Assembly: GCA_001898785.1 (NCBI GenBank)
Contig: MKVE01000027.1
Coordinates: 57,359 to 101,141 of the forward strand
DNA: 43,783 bases
Source: Chryseobacterium sp. 36-9
Lineage (GTDB): Bacteria; Bacteroidota; Bacteroidia; Flavobacteriales; Weeksellaceae
Direction of reading: 5' to 3'
Shown: positions 31,777 through 40,049 of the stretch, in pieces
Numbering within the stretch: position 1 is the first letter of the stretch
Layout: each line of letters begins with the position of its first letter
Notes under the pieces: generated by a model
The model's database searches: none
Told to the model about the DNA's origin: nothing
What the model saw: only the letters and a program-made list of their open reading frames with translations
Position numbers and translations under genes: made by a program

Positions 31777-32982
31777 TTAACTCAATTCAAAAACAGTAAT
31801 CTCCGGCAACACTCCTACTCTACCGGGATAACCAATTACCCCGAAACCCCGGTTAACATATAGATATTTGCCTTCACTCCCATATAGATCTGCCCATTTC
31901 GGGTATTTATATTTCACAGGTGACCATTTGAAGTTTTTCAAGTCAATCCCGAACTGCATCCCGTGTGTATGCCCGGAAAGTGTCAACTGGATGTTTTTAG
32001 GATGCTTTTTAACTACCGCATCAAAATGGGAAGGATCGTGTGACATCAGGATTTTAACTGCATCTGTAGGCACATTTTCCGAAGCCTTATCCAGATCTCC
32101 AAATTGTGGAAACGGTGGAATCCCCCAGTTTTCGACCCCAAGAATATATAATTTTTCACCATTCCTTTCAATTATCCGATGTTCATTTCTTAGCATTTCG
32201 AAACCAGCTTTTTTCTCATTTTCGATAAGTTTAGGAATATTATTTTTTCTATCGTCAATGTTTTTCCAAACTCCATATTCGCCATAATCGTGGTTTCCGA
32301 GAACTGCAAACTTACCATCCTTTCCTTTGATCTGGGAAAACAAATCGATAAACGGGACAAACTCATCCGCATAATTATTCACCATATCACCAGTAAAGAG
32401 TACCAAATCTGCATTCTGCTCATTAATCAAATCAATGGCGTGTTGCAGATGCTTTGGATTCTGAAAACTGCCGCTATGCACATCAGAAATCTGAACGATT
32501 TTATAACCTTTGAAACTTGCCGGAAGATTCTTCAGTTTAAGCCTTACTACTCTTGCTCTATGGCGGTATTTTCCGAAGATAATTCCATCCAAAATAATTC
32601 CCGCCAAAATAGCTCCTGAACCAAGTCCAACCAAACTTATGAATTTTCGTCTTGACGGATAACCGTGATTCTCTGTTGCGACATAATTGTAACCGAAATT
32701 CAGTAGTCTCATTAAATCTTCGATCAAAAGAAATATAGCTACCAAGAGCTTTGGTAATACAAAAATCAAAATCACAGAAAATACAATCTGAAGATTGAGA
32801 TACTTGTGCGAAGCTCTGTCAAAAGTGAGAACCGAGTAAAACAAAAAAGCATAAACCAGAATCGTTGGGATCCAATAGATTAATCTTGCATTCTGATTAG
32901 AATAAAGTGTTTTAAAAGCCTGATAAACATAAATTTCCAGAAGTAAAAATATACCGAGAAGAAATAAGATGGTCTTTTGCAT
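31777..32982 (-). CDS. Membrane-anchored metallophosphoesterase (YkuE-like)
   Basis: A 401-residue calcineurin-like phosphoesterase preceded by three or four membrane helices (about residues 2-92 and 114-132). The metal-binding motifs are complete: D167-x-H169 in SDVHSG, D199 in TGDM, N230-H-D in LGNHDYG, H315 in MSHDP and H338-x-H340 in SGHTHG. Such YkuE-like proteins act outside the cytoplasmic membrane on lipid or nucleotide phosphates. The exact substrate is unknown. The stretch SRRKFISLVGLGSG (110-123) resembles a twin-arginine motif, placed here inside the protein before the last helix. The ATG at 32982 is used instead of a TTG six codons upstream. Confidence 0.87.
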   Translation of the reverse strand: MQKTILFLLGIFLLLEIYVYQAFKTLYSNQNARLIYWIPTILVYAFLFYSVLTFDRASHKYLNLQIVFSVILIFVLPKLLVAIFLLIEDLMRLLNFGYNYVATENHGYPSRRKFISLVGLGSGAILAGIILDGIIFGKYRHRARVVRLKLKNLPASFKGYKIVQISDVHSGSFQNPKHLQHAIDLINEQNADLVLFTGDMVNNYADEFVPFIDLFSQIKGKDGKFAVLGNHDYGEYGVWKNIDDRKNNIPKLIENEKKAGFEMLRNEHRIIERNGEKLYILGVENWGIPPFPQFGDLDKASENVPTDAVKILMSHDPSHFDAVVKKHPKNIQLTLSGHTHGMQFGIDLKNFKWSPVKYKYPKWADLYGSEGKYLYVNRGFGVIGYPGRVGVLPEITVFELS

Positions 32983-32998
32983 AATATTATAAAAAAAC

Positions 32999-33023
32999 AA
33001 AAGGAATAAAAACTATTCCTTTT
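32999..33023. terminator. Terminator after the FabH-like gene
   Basis: A perfect 10-bp stem, AAAAGGAATA (32999-33008) with TATTCCTTTT (33014-33023), has a loop of five. T-runs are present on both strands. It lies between the stop of the FabH-like gene (minus) and the start of the phosphoesterase gene. Confidence 0.75.
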
Positions 33024-33064
33024 TTGTTATTGACGTTTAAAATATAGATTTACTTTATTGTAAT

Positions 33065-34144
33065 TTAAATTTTCCCTTCCGGAAATTTGTAAACCACACA
33101 ATTGATATTCATGCCGGCTCCTACAGACGTAAACAAGATATGAGAACCCGGTGTGAATTGCTGACCTTCCATTTTACCTTTTCTGATAAGATCAAACAAA
33201 GTCGGAACCGTAGCAACAGAAGAATTCCCAAACTCCTGGATTGTCATAGGAGAAATCGCGTGGTCGTAATCTATTTGTCCATATAATTTGAACAATCTGC
33301 CGATCATTGCATAATCCATCTTTGCATTGGCCTGATGAATTAATATTTTACTAATATCGGAAATATCCAAGCCCGCTTTATCAATCGTAGCTTTGATTGC
33401 GTCAGGAACATTTTTAAGTGCATATTCGTAGATTTTACGGCCTCTCATTCTGATGAATAACTGACTTTGATCGTGCTCCAGATTCAAAGATGGTCCGTTT
33501 TCCAAATAACACAATTCTTCCCCGTTATCGCAAAGTGTATTATCTGCCAAAACACCAACTGTAGAATCTTCGGTAGCCGTCACCACAACAGCTCCGGCGC
33601 CATCCGCAAAAATCATTTTATTTCTGTCATAAGGGTCGGTGACTCTGCTTAATGTTTCGCCGCCAACAACCAAAACAGTTTTAGCTTTTCCAGCCTTAAT
33701 CATCGTATCAGCTAAAATCAGAGACTCTACCCAACCCGGACATCCGAAAATCATATCATAATTGATACAATCTCTTCTTTTGATGCCCAATTTACCTTTC
33801 AGTCTTGCTGACATTGATGGCATAAAATTCGGAATTCCGTTCACATCCACTTCACCAAAATTGGTAGCGAAAATAATATAATCAATTTCTTCCTTATCAA
33901 TACCGGCATCTTCAATAGCCTCAAGAGACGCTCTGTGAGCCAAATCTGAGTTAAAATCTTCCGGATTGGCGTACCTTCTTCTTTCTATCTCTGTAATGTC
34001 CACAAATTTCTCGATAATCTCCTCTGTTGGTTTTTCGATCAACTGATGGTTATCATCATAAAAGACAGCATCTTTGAAATGAGAACCTTCTATTACGTTT
34101 TCCGGAACATAACTTCCGGAGCCAATGATTAATGTATTAGGCAT
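33065..34144 (-). CDS. 3-oxoacyl-ACP synthase III family protein (FabH-like)
   Basis: A 359-residue thiolase-fold condensing enzyme. The catalytic triad of the FabH class is present: C135 in IFGCPGWVE, H270 in LIHQANAKMD and N307 in FGNSSVATVPTL. GAGMNINCVVYKF closes the fold. It is about 40 residues longer than E. coli FabH, chiefly from an N-terminal insert around residues 20-55. FabH enzymes start fatty acid chains from acyl-CoA and malonyl-ACP, and the longer members may use other starters or serve special lipids. With no fatty acid genes beside it, its role in primary or special lipid synthesis is not settled. Confidence 0.88.
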   Translation of the reverse strand: MPNTLIIGSGSYVPENVIEGSHFKDAVFYDDNHQLIEKPTEEIIEKFVDITEIERRRYANPEDFNSDLAHRASLEAIEDAGIDKEEIDYIIFATNFGEVDVNGIPNFMPSMSARLKGKLGIKRRDCINYDMIFGCPGWVESLILADTMIKAGKAKTVLVVGGETLSRVTDPYDRNKMIFADGAGAVVVTATEDSTVGVLADNTLCDNGEELCYLENGPSLNLEHDQSQLFIRMRGRKIYEYALKNVPDAIKATIDKAGLDISDISKILIHQANAKMDYAMIGRLFKLYGQIDYDHAISPMTIQEFGNSSVATVPTLFDLIRKGKMEGQQFTPGSHILFTSVGAGMNINCVVYKFPEGKI

Positions 34145-34166
34145 TGATATTAAAAAATTTTAAATG

Positions 34167-34174
34167 CAAAATTA
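34167..34174 (-). promoter_or_regulatory. Candidate -7 promoter element of the FabH-like gene
   Basis: The minus strand reads TAATTTTG, a full TAnnTTTG match, with a predicted leader of about 15 bases. No TTG at -33. Confidence 0.5.
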
Positions 34175-34314
34175 CATAAAAATTAATTGACGGAATTTTA
34201 TTTTTTCTGATTTTTTGAGACTTACGCAAAAGCGTTGCTATTATTGGGCAGGAATGTTTTTTTACTTTAGCAAATTGGAAAGATTTTAATTTAAGAATTT
34301 TCTATTTTTGACAA

Positions 34315-34911
34315 ATGTTTGAATTCCAAACCATAAAAAAGCCAATAGAAGATGCCCTGTTAAAAGAGAAAGGAAGCAAGTTCATTGGATTTGCCTATCC
34401 TGTTAACTCTGAAACGGATATCAAAGAACGATTGAATCACCTTTACGAAATCCATCCTAAAGCAACACATCACTGTTACGCCTACAGATTAGGAATCAAT
34501 GGAGAAAATTACCGGGCCAATGATGACGGTGAACCTTCAGGAAGTGCTGGTTTGCCTATCTACAATCAGCTTCTTGCTCATCAGATCACAAACGTTTTGG
34601 TGGTCGTTATCAGATATTATGGCGGGACAAAATTAGGCGTTGGCGGTTTGGTTAAAACTTATAAAGAATCTGCAAAATACACATTGGAACAAGCAGAAAT
34701 CATTACCAAAGAATTAGAAACCGAATTAGATATTCAGTTCAAATTTTCTCAGCAAAATCAAATCTTCACCCTGCTGAATAAATACGATGCAAAAATCATT
34801 GAGTTTGACGCAAAGGAAATATGTATCATCAAAGCTAATATTAAAACTTCTAAAAAAGAAAACATCTCAAACGAATTGTCTGAGATGCTGTTGGAATTTA
34901 ATTTTTCATAA
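34315..34911 (+). CDS. YigZ/IMPACT family protein
   Basis: A 198-residue cytosolic protein of the UPF0029/IMPACT family. Marks are KKPIEDALLKEKGSKFIGFAYPV at the start, HHCYAYRLG, the signature YRANDDGEPSGSAGLPIYNQL (about 62-82) and VVVIRYYGGTKLGVGGLVKTY (about 95-115). The remaining C-terminal region is the DUF1949-like domain. The IMPACT fold is linked in eukaryotes to translation control by GCN2; the bacterial role is unclear. A TATTTTTG box ends only four bases before the ATG, so either the message is leaderless or another box further upstream is used. Confidence 0.92.
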   Translation: MFEFQTIKKPIEDALLKEKGSKFIGFAYPVNSETDIKERLNHLYEIHPKATHHCYAYRLGINGENYRANDDGEPSGSAGLPIYNQLLAHQITNVLVVVIRYYGGTKLGVGGLVKTYKESAKYTLEQAEIITKELETELDIQFKFSQQNQIFTLLNKYDAKIIEFDAKEICIIKANIKTSKKENISNELSEMLLEFNFS

Positions 34912-34914
34912 CTT

Positions 34915-35625
34915 TTAATCCCGTCTATTTCCCATAAGCATAGAAGCAAAATAAAGAAGCTGAGCCAACGATCCCAATGCTGCAACAACATAGGTTCTGG
35001 CAGCCCATTTGAGAGAATCCTCTGCCCCTTCATATTCTTCCGCTGTAACTGTTCCAGTAGATTTCAACCATTTCAATGCACGGTTGCTCGCATCATATTC
35101 AACCGGCAATGTTATAAATGCAAATAATGTGGTCACCGCAAAAAGCGCAACACCTATTGCTAAAACAGTTGTATTTCCGTTTGGATTATCAATAGTTCTT
35201 GTTCCTACCATAATTGCAATACCAGCGAACAAAACAAATTGTAGAAGTCTGGAACTTATGTTAACAACAGGAACCATTTTTGATCTCAACTGCAACATAG
35301 AGTAACCCACGGCGTGCTGGACAGCGTGTCCGCATTCGTGAGCCGCAACTGCTGCCGCCGCTGCATTTCTCTGCATATATACAGCTTCAGAAAGATTCAC
35401 GGTTTTATTTTCCGGATTATAATGATCTGTTAACTGTCCCGGCACGGAGATTACCTGAACATCATTAATCCCATTATCCCTCAACATTTTTTCTGCCACT
35501 TCTTTTCCGGACATCCCGTTTCTGAGATGTACTTTGGAGTAGTGCTCGAACTTCGATTTGAGCCTTGCGGAAACAATCCAGCTAAACAACATCGAAATCC
35601 CAATAATTAAATAATAGCCTGTCAT
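34915..35625 (-). CDS. Zinc metallopeptidase, YugP-like membrane protein
   Basis: A 236-residue membrane protein of the Zn_peptidase_2 (YugP) family. An N-terminal helix (about 3-20) is followed by a soluble part with the zinc motif H96-E97-C-G-H100 in VAAHECGHAVQHA. Two or three hydrophobic helices follow (about 120-185), and the acidic GTVTAEEYEGAEDSLKWAA segment is also typical. It is predicted to be an integral membrane protease; its targets are unknown. It is convergent with yigZ, with a gap of three bases between stop codons, and no terminator is visible between them. Confidence 0.9.
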   Translation of the reverse strand: MTGYYLIIGISMLFSWIVSARLKSKFEHYSKVHLRNGMSGKEVAEKMLRDNGINDVQVISVPGQLTDHYNPENKTVNLSEAVYMQRNAAAAAVAAHECGHAVQHAVGYSMLQLRSKMVPVVNISSRLLQFVLFAGIAIMVGTRTIDNPNGNTTVLAIGVALFAVTTLFAFITLPVEYDASNRALKWLKSTGTVTAEEYEGAEDSLKWAARTYVVAALGSLAQLLYFASMLMGNRRD

Positions 35626-35674
35626 TTTTATAAAAAATAATTATGTGATTTTAAGGAAAAATTATGCCAAAACA

Positions 35675-35704
35675 TTGCTTATTTTGCCTTAAAACCTATC
35701 TTTG
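35675..35704 (+). promoter_or_regulatory. Promoter of the GNAT-family gene
   Basis: TTG at 35675-35677, 19 bases, then TATCTTTG at 35697-35704 match the -33/-7 consensus in full. The predicted start near 35711 gives a leader of about 14 bases to the ATG at 35725 and rules out the GTG at 35704. Confidence 0.75.
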
Positions 35705-35724
35705 TGTTATTGATAAGCAAGAAT

Positions 35725-36855
35725 ATGGAAAATGTTGTTATAAAGCAAGTGATTACGGAGAATGACCTGATGAAGTTCATAAAATTTCCGATGGAATTGT
35801 ATAAAAACAATCCCAATTATGTCCCGCCATTGATTAACGAAGAAAAGAACATTTGGAAAAAAGAAGAAAACCCGGCTTTGTCATATTCTGTTGCTAAACA
35901 ATTTCTTGCTTATAAGAACGATAAGATTGTTGGTAGAATTGCCGTAATGATCAATAATAAAGAAGCGCAGGAACTTGGAGTCAAAAAAGTGAGATTCGGA
36001 TGGCTGGATTTCATCGACGATCAGGAAGTTTCCAAAGCTTTAATCGACACAGCAATACAATTTGCCAAGGATAATCATATAGATAAGATCGAAGGACCAA
36101 TGGGTTTTACCAATCTTGATAAAGCCGGAATGCTGACAATGGGATTTGACAAATTGGCAACAATGATCGGTCTTTATAACTTTGAATATTATCCTACACA
36201 TCTTGAAAATCTTGGCCTTGCCAAAGAAAAGGAATGGGTAGAATTTGAAATTAATTTCCCGGAAGTTTTACCGAAAAAAGTGGTAAAATTCAGCAGCTTG
36301 ATCGCCGAGAAATACAAACTGAAAGTCATTAACTTCAAGTCAAAACAAGAGATACTTCCTCTCGTTGATCCGATGTTCAAATTACTAGACGAAACCTATA
36401 AACATCTCTCGACCTACACGCCAATTTCGGAAGAACAGATCAAAACTTACAAAGAAAAATATTTCCCTTTTATTGATAAGAATTACATTATTTGTGTAGC
36501 CGATGAAAATAACGAACTCGTATCTTTTGCGATAACAATGCCTTCCTATTCAAAAGCTTTGCAAAAATCCAAAGGCAAACTTTTTCCTTTTGGCTGGTGG
36601 CATTTTCTGCAAGCCGGAAAGAAAAACGACAGAGCTAATTTTTATCTGATCGGCGTTCATCCGGAATATCAAAGACGTGGTGTTACAGCCATTATTTTTA
36701 AGGAAATATTTGATCGCTTTACAAAAATGGGAATTAAGTTTGCTGAAACTAATCCGGAACTGGAAGAGAATAAAAACGTACAGGTTCTCTGGCAGGACTA
36801 CAATCCTGTCAATCACAAGCGGAGAAGAACGTATTCATTAGAAATCAAAAACTAA
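35725..36855 (+). CDS. GNAT-like acetyltransferase family protein
   Basis: A 376-residue cytosolic protein. The N-terminal half contains the segment DKIEGPMGFTNLDKAGMLTMGFDK, characteristic of a flavobacterial family of long GNAT-like proteins. The C-terminal half ends in an N-acyltransferase fold: FYLIGVHPEYQRRGVTAIIFKEIFDRF (about 303-330) carries the acetyl-CoA pyrophosphate loop (QRRGV), followed by AETNPELEENKNVQVLWQDY. The substrate is unknown. The ATG at 35725 is chosen because the preceding GTG lies inside the promoter box. It is a single-gene unit on the plus strand, 60 bases before a small membrane-protein frame. Confidence 0.82.
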   Translation: MENVVIKQVITENDLMKFIKFPMELYKNNPNYVPPLINEEKNIWKKEENPALSYSVAKQFLAYKNDKIVGRIAVMINNKEAQELGVKKVRFGWLDFIDDQEVSKALIDTAIQFAKDNHIDKIEGPMGFTNLDKAGMLTMGFDKLATMIGLYNFEYYPTHLENLGLAKEKEWVEFEINFPEVLPKKVVKFSSLIAEKYKLKVINFKSKQEILPLVDPMFKLLDETYKHLSTYTPISEEQIKTYKEKYFPFIDKNYIICVADENNELVSFAITMPSYSKALQKSKGKLFPFGWWHFLQAGKKNDRANFYLIGVHPEYQRRGVTAIIFKEIFDRFTKMGIKFAETNPELEENKNVQVLWQDYNPVNHKRRRTYSLEIKN

Positions 36856-36915
36856 ACAATCGTTTAACGAATTTATTTTTCGAAATTATAGTTCAACCTT
36901 AAAATCAATTTTGAT

Positions 36916-37101
36916 TTGAAAAAGCAATTATACATCTACGCCGTCCTTATCATTCTGTTTGTTCTATACAACTTTCTGAATCCAATCGAAGACAAAAAAA
37001 CAGACACAATCATCAACATCCTGTTTGCCAGCGTCTTATTTCTATATATCGCTTACATTGCCTATCTTGTTCTCAAGAGAATCGGTAATAAAGAAAAATA
37101 A
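36916..37101 (+). CDS. Small membrane protein upstream of nuoA
   Basis: A 61-residue frame starting at TTG. Its product has two hydrophobic stretches (residues about 5-22 and 33-54) with a short polar link (NPIEDKKTDT) and a basic C-terminus (KRIGNKEK), a believable two-helix membrane protein. The strong helix pattern and a Lys-rich start (MKKQLYIYAVLIILFVLYNFL) argue that it is real. No promoter is clear, and the non-ATG start lowers confidence. It lies 120 bases before nuoA, which has its own promoter-like box. Function unknown. Confidence 0.6.
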   Translation: MKKQLYIYAVLIILFVLYNFLNPIEDKKTDTIINILFASVLFLYIAYIAYLVLKRIGNKEK

Positions 37102-37193
37102 TCCCTTATTTATAATTATTCTAAATTTATAAAAACAGACTTTTCTCCCCTTTTCGTAAGCCGGATAATTTAATATATTAAATCTTTATTTAG

Positions 37194-37201
37194 TATTTTT
37201 G
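37194..37201 (+). promoter_or_regulatory. Candidate -7 promoter element of the nuo operon
   Basis: TATTTTTG matches TAnnTTTG and lies 20 bases before the nuoA ATG; the start would be near 37208. There is no TTG at the -33 position. Confidence 0.55.
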
Positions 37202-37221
37202 CATAGTTAAATTTAGATCTT

Positions 37222-37593
37222 ATGAATTTACCGGAAAATTATATTCCAATACTAATTCAGGCAGCAGTTGGACTTGGTTTTGTCATTATTTCTTTATTAG
37301 GCGCTCATTTCCTTGGGCCAAAACAAAAGAAAGGGAACTCTGTTAAAAACCAGAGCTGGGAATGTGGAGTTGCTGTAGAAGGAAACGCAAGAACGCCATT
37401 TTCCATCAAATATTTCCTGACTGCAGTATTGTTTGTACTATTCGATATAGAAATCGTATTTTTTTATCCTTATGCTGTTAACTTCAGAGAATTTGGAATG
37501 GAAGGCTTTTTAGCAGTTCTTACATTCGTAGCTATTTTCTTTGTGGCTTTTTTCTATGTTTGGAAAAGAGGCGCTCTGGATTGGGATAAGTAA
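37222..37593 (+). CDS. nuoA: NADH-quinone oxidoreductase subunit A
   Basis: A 123-residue membrane subunit of respiratory complex I. Three membrane helices are visible: IPILIQAAVGLGFVIISLLG, FLTAVLFVLFDIEIVFFYP and FLAVLTFVAIFFVAFFYVW. The loop between the first two carries SWECGVAVEG, the conserved cysteine loop near the quinone site, and FDIEIVFFYP is the family signature. It is the first gene of nuoABCDEF-x-G. The spacer to nuoB (37594-37663) is filled with 7-base repeats. Confidence 0.97.
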   Translation: MNLPENYIPILIQAAVGLGFVIISLLGAHFLGPKQKKGNSVKNQSWECGVAVEGNARTPFSIKYFLTAVLFVLFDIEIVFFYPYAVNFREFGMEGFLAVLTFVAIFFVAFFYVWKRGALDWDK

Positions 37594-37663
37594 AATTAAT
37601 TATTAATGATAAATTTTTCTGGAAATCATTTATCACTAATCATTTATAATTTATAATTAAAAG
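37594..37663. repeat. Heptamer-repeat spacer nuoA-nuoB
   Basis: From the base after the nuoA stop, ten 7-base units follow. They include AATTAAT then TATTAAT, TTTATCA then CTAATCA, and TTTATAA twice in a row. Two bases separate the last unit from the nuoB ATG. Confidence 0.65.
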
Positions 37664-37665
37664 AA

Positions 37666-38226
37666 ATGTCAGATAAAAAACCAGTAATAAGAACAGATGC
37701 ACCAGCTCCTGAAGGATTTGAAGGAGAAGGATTTTTCGCAACTAAATTGAGCAGTGTTATCGGGATGGCAAGAAAATATTCTCTTTGGCCGTTACCGTTC
37801 GCTACTTCTTGTTGCGGTATCGAGTTTATGGCTACATTGAACCCAACATACGATGCATCAAGATTCGGGATGGAAAGAAACTCTTTCTCGCCAAGACAAG
37901 CAGATATGTTGATGGTTTGCGGAACTATTTCCAAAAAATTAGGTCCGGTTTTGAAAGAAGTTTACACCCAGATGGCTGAACCAAAATGGGTTGTTGCTGT
38001 TGGAGCTTGTGCTTCCAGCGGCGGTATTTTTGATACTTACTCCGTTCTTCAGGGGATTGACAAAATCATTCCTGTTGACGTTTACGTCCCAGGTTGTCCG
38101 CCAAGGCCGGAACAAATTATCGAAGGTGTGATGCAGGTTCAGGCTTTGGCAGAAAGCGAAAGCATCAGAAGAAGAGATACACCGGAATATCAGGCCCTTT
38201 TAGACTCTTATAACATTAGTAATTAA
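37666..38226 (+). CDS. nuoB: NADH-quinone oxidoreductase subunit B
   Basis: A 186-residue subunit that holds the last iron-sulfur cluster (N2), which passes electrons to quinone. The four cysteine ligands are visible: the adjacent pair C49-C50 in ATSCCGIEFMA, C115 in VGACASSGG and C144 in VPGCPPRPE. The body (SLWPLPFATSCC, RQADMLMVCGTISKK, EPKWVVAVGACASSGGIFDTY) is the normal NuoB pattern. The N-terminus has a short acidic extension. The ATG follows the heptamer spacer directly. Confidence 0.98.
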   Translation: MSDKKPVIRTDAPAPEGFEGEGFFATKLSSVIGMARKYSLWPLPFATSCCGIEFMATLNPTYDASRFGMERNSFSPRQADMLMVCGTISKKLGPVLKEVYTQMAEPKWVVAVGACASSGGIFDTYSVLQGIDKIIPVDVYVPGCPPRPEQIIEGVMQVQALAESESIRRRDTPEYQALLDSYNISN

Positions 38227-38261
38227 AATTCGATTATTGAATTTTAAATTTTGAATTTAAT
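38227..38261. repeat. Heptamer-repeat spacer nuoB-nuoC
   Basis: The 35 bases after the nuoB stop divide into five 7-base units of close sequence, for example ATTTTAA, ATTTTGA, ATTTAAT. One base separates them from the nuoC ATG. Confidence 0.6.
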
Positions 38262-38262
38262 T

Positions 38263-38757
38263 ATGACGAACGAATTTGTATTAGAAGCTATAACCAGGGA
38301 ATTTCCGGATTCAGTGATATCCAGTTCAGAACCTTACGGGATGCTGACAGTGGAAATCAAGAAAGATGATATTAAAAAAGTAATTCATTACTTAAAGGAT
38401 TCAACTTTGGAATTCAATTTTCTGACTGATATATGCGGAATCCATTATCCAGAAACTCCTGAAAAAGAAATTGGCGTTGTTTATCATTTGCATAATATGA
38501 TGGCAAATTTCAGAATCCGTCTGAAAGCTTTTATGTCGAGAGAAAACACAGAAGTTGATTCTTTGACAGAACTATATGCAGGTGCCAACTGGATGGAAAG
38601 AGAAACTTTTGATTTCTACGGAATCAGATTCAAAGGACATCCGGATTTGAGACCAATCTTAAATATGGAAGACCTGGGATACCATCCGATGCTGAAAGAA
38701 TATAAGCTGGAAGATGGAACAAGAACGGACAAGAACGATGCAATGTTCGGAAGATAA
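38263..38757 (+). CDS. nuoC: NADH-quinone oxidoreductase subunit C
   Basis: A 164-residue hydrophilic subunit of complex I (30-kDa family). Signs are LEFNFLTDICGIHYPE, IGVVYHLHNMMANFRIRLKAF, the signature ANWMERETFDFYGIRFKGHPDLRPIL (about 112-137) and the end WMKEYKL-like segment GYHPMLKEYKLEDGTR. NuoC and NuoD are separate here, unlike the fused NuoCD of E. coli. A TTG lies four codons upstream, but the ATG at 38263 is chosen as the common start. Confidence 0.96.
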   Translation: MTNEFVLEAITREFPDSVISSSEPYGMLTVEIKKDDIKKVIHYLKDSTLEFNFLTDICGIHYPETPEKEIGVVYHLHNMMANFRIRLKAFMSRENTEVDSLTELYAGANWMERETFDFYGIRFKGHPDLRPILNMEDLGYHPMLKEYKLEDGTRTDKNDAMFGR

Positions 38758-38766
38758 AAAATATAA

Positions 38767-38822
38767 ATGATTAATGATGATTGATTAATGATCAATTATC
38801 GCTTATCAATTATCAATTATAT
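38767..38822. repeat. Heptamer-repeat spacer nuoC-nuoD
   Basis: Eight consecutive 7-base units end three bases before the nuoD ATG, among them ATGATTA, ATGATGA, TTGATTA, ATGATCA and then ATTATCG, CTTATCA, ATTATCA. The sequence is nearly its own reverse complement as well. Confidence 0.75.
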
Positions 38823-38825
38823 ATT

Positions 38826-40049
38826 ATGAAAGATAACTCATTATCTAATATACTTAATCAATACGAAAGCAAGGAACAAATCGACGGGCAATTATACACG
38901 TTGAATCTTGGTCCTACTCACCCTGCGACTCACGGGATTTTCCAGAACGTTCTTACCATGGACGGAGAAAGAATTCTTCATGCTGAGCAGACAGTAGGCT
39001 ATATCCACAGAGCTTTTGAAAAAATTTCTGAAAGAAGAAATTTCTCTCAGATTACCACGCTTACTGATCGTATGAACTATTGTTCTGCACCTATCAATAA
39101 TCTTGGCTGGCATATGACAGTAGAAAAGCTGATTGGTGTTAAAGTTCCAAAGCGTGTAGATTACATGCGCGTTATTCTGATGGAATTGGCCAGAATTGGT
39201 GACCATTTGATTTGTAATGGTGTGACAGGAATGGACTCAGGAGCAATTACCGGCCTTACTTATATGTTCATTGAAAGAGAGCGTATCTACGATATGTATG
39301 AGCAGATCTGTGGTGCGAGAATGACAACCAATATGGGAAGAATTGGAGGCTTTGAAAGAGATTTTACAGCGAAGTTTCATGAGTTATTGAAAGATTTCCT
39401 AAAAACTTTCCCGCCAAGATTCCAGGAGTTCTGTAACCTTTTGGAAAGAAACAGAATCTTTATGGACAGAACCATTGGAGCGGGAGCAATTTCAGCGGAA
39501 AGAGCCTTGAGCTATGGTTTCACTGGGCCTAATCTTCGTGCCTGTGGTGTGGATTATGATGTGAGAGTGGCGCAGCCTTATTCTTCTTATGAAGATTTTG
39601 ATTTTATTATTCCTGTAGGAACTGCCGGTGATACTTATGACCGTTTTATGGTTCGTCAGCAGGAAGTTTGGGAGTCTATTAAAATCATCAAACAAGCTTA
39701 CGAAAACCTTCCTGAAGGACCTTTCCATGCAGATGTTCCGGATTTTTATCTTCCCGAAAAAGCAGATGTTTATCAAAAAATGGAAGCTTTGATTTACCAT
39801 TTCAAAATCGTCATGGGCGAAACTGATGTGCCTAAAGGTGAAGTTTATCACGCAGTAGAAGGCGGAAACGGAGAATTAGGATTCTATCTGGTAAGTGATG
39901 GCGGAAGAACTCCTTACAGACTGCACTTCAGAAGACCTTGCTTCATCTATTATCAGGCATATCCGGAAATGATTACAGGTTCAGTAATCTCTGACGCGAT
40001 TGTTACAATGTGTAGCATGAATGTAATTGCGGGAGAATTAGACGCGTAA
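38826..40049 (+). CDS. nuoD: NADH-quinone oxidoreductase subunit D
   Basis: A 407-residue subunit that, with NuoB, forms the quinone-reduction site of complex I (49-kDa family, related to NiFe hydrogenase large subunits). Signs include LGPTHPATHG near the start (HPATHG loop), TVGYIHRAFEKISERR, the MNYCSAPINNLGWHMTVEKL segment, RMTTNMGRIGGFERD and the C-terminal MITGSVISDAIVTMCSMNVIAGELDA. The open frame extends to a TTG at 38781, but that part is the repeat spacer, so the ATG at 38826 is used. Confidence 0.97.
   Translation: MKDNSLSNILNQYESKEQIDGQLYTLNLGPTHPATHGIFQNVLTMDGERILHAEQTVGYIHRAFEKISERRNFSQITTLTDRMNYCSAPINNLGWHMTVEKLIGVKVPKRVDYMRVILMELARIGDHLICNGVTGMDSGAITGLTYMFIERERIYDMYEQICGARMTTNMGRIGGFERDFTAKFHELLKDFLKTFPPRFQEFCNLLERNRIFMDRTIGAGAISAERALSYGFTGPNLRACGVDYDVRVAQPYSSYEDFDFIIPVGTAGDTYDRFMVRQQEVWESIKIIKQAYENLPEGPFHADVPDFYLPEKADVYQKMEALIYHFKIVMGETDVPKGEVYHAVEGGNGELGFYLVSDGGRTPYRLHFRRPCFIYYQAYPEMITGSVISDAIVTMCSMNVIAGELDA

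Noticed and set aside
35704-35724. GTG start for the GNAT-like gene
   Set aside because: It lies within the -7 promoter box, so it would not be in the transcript.
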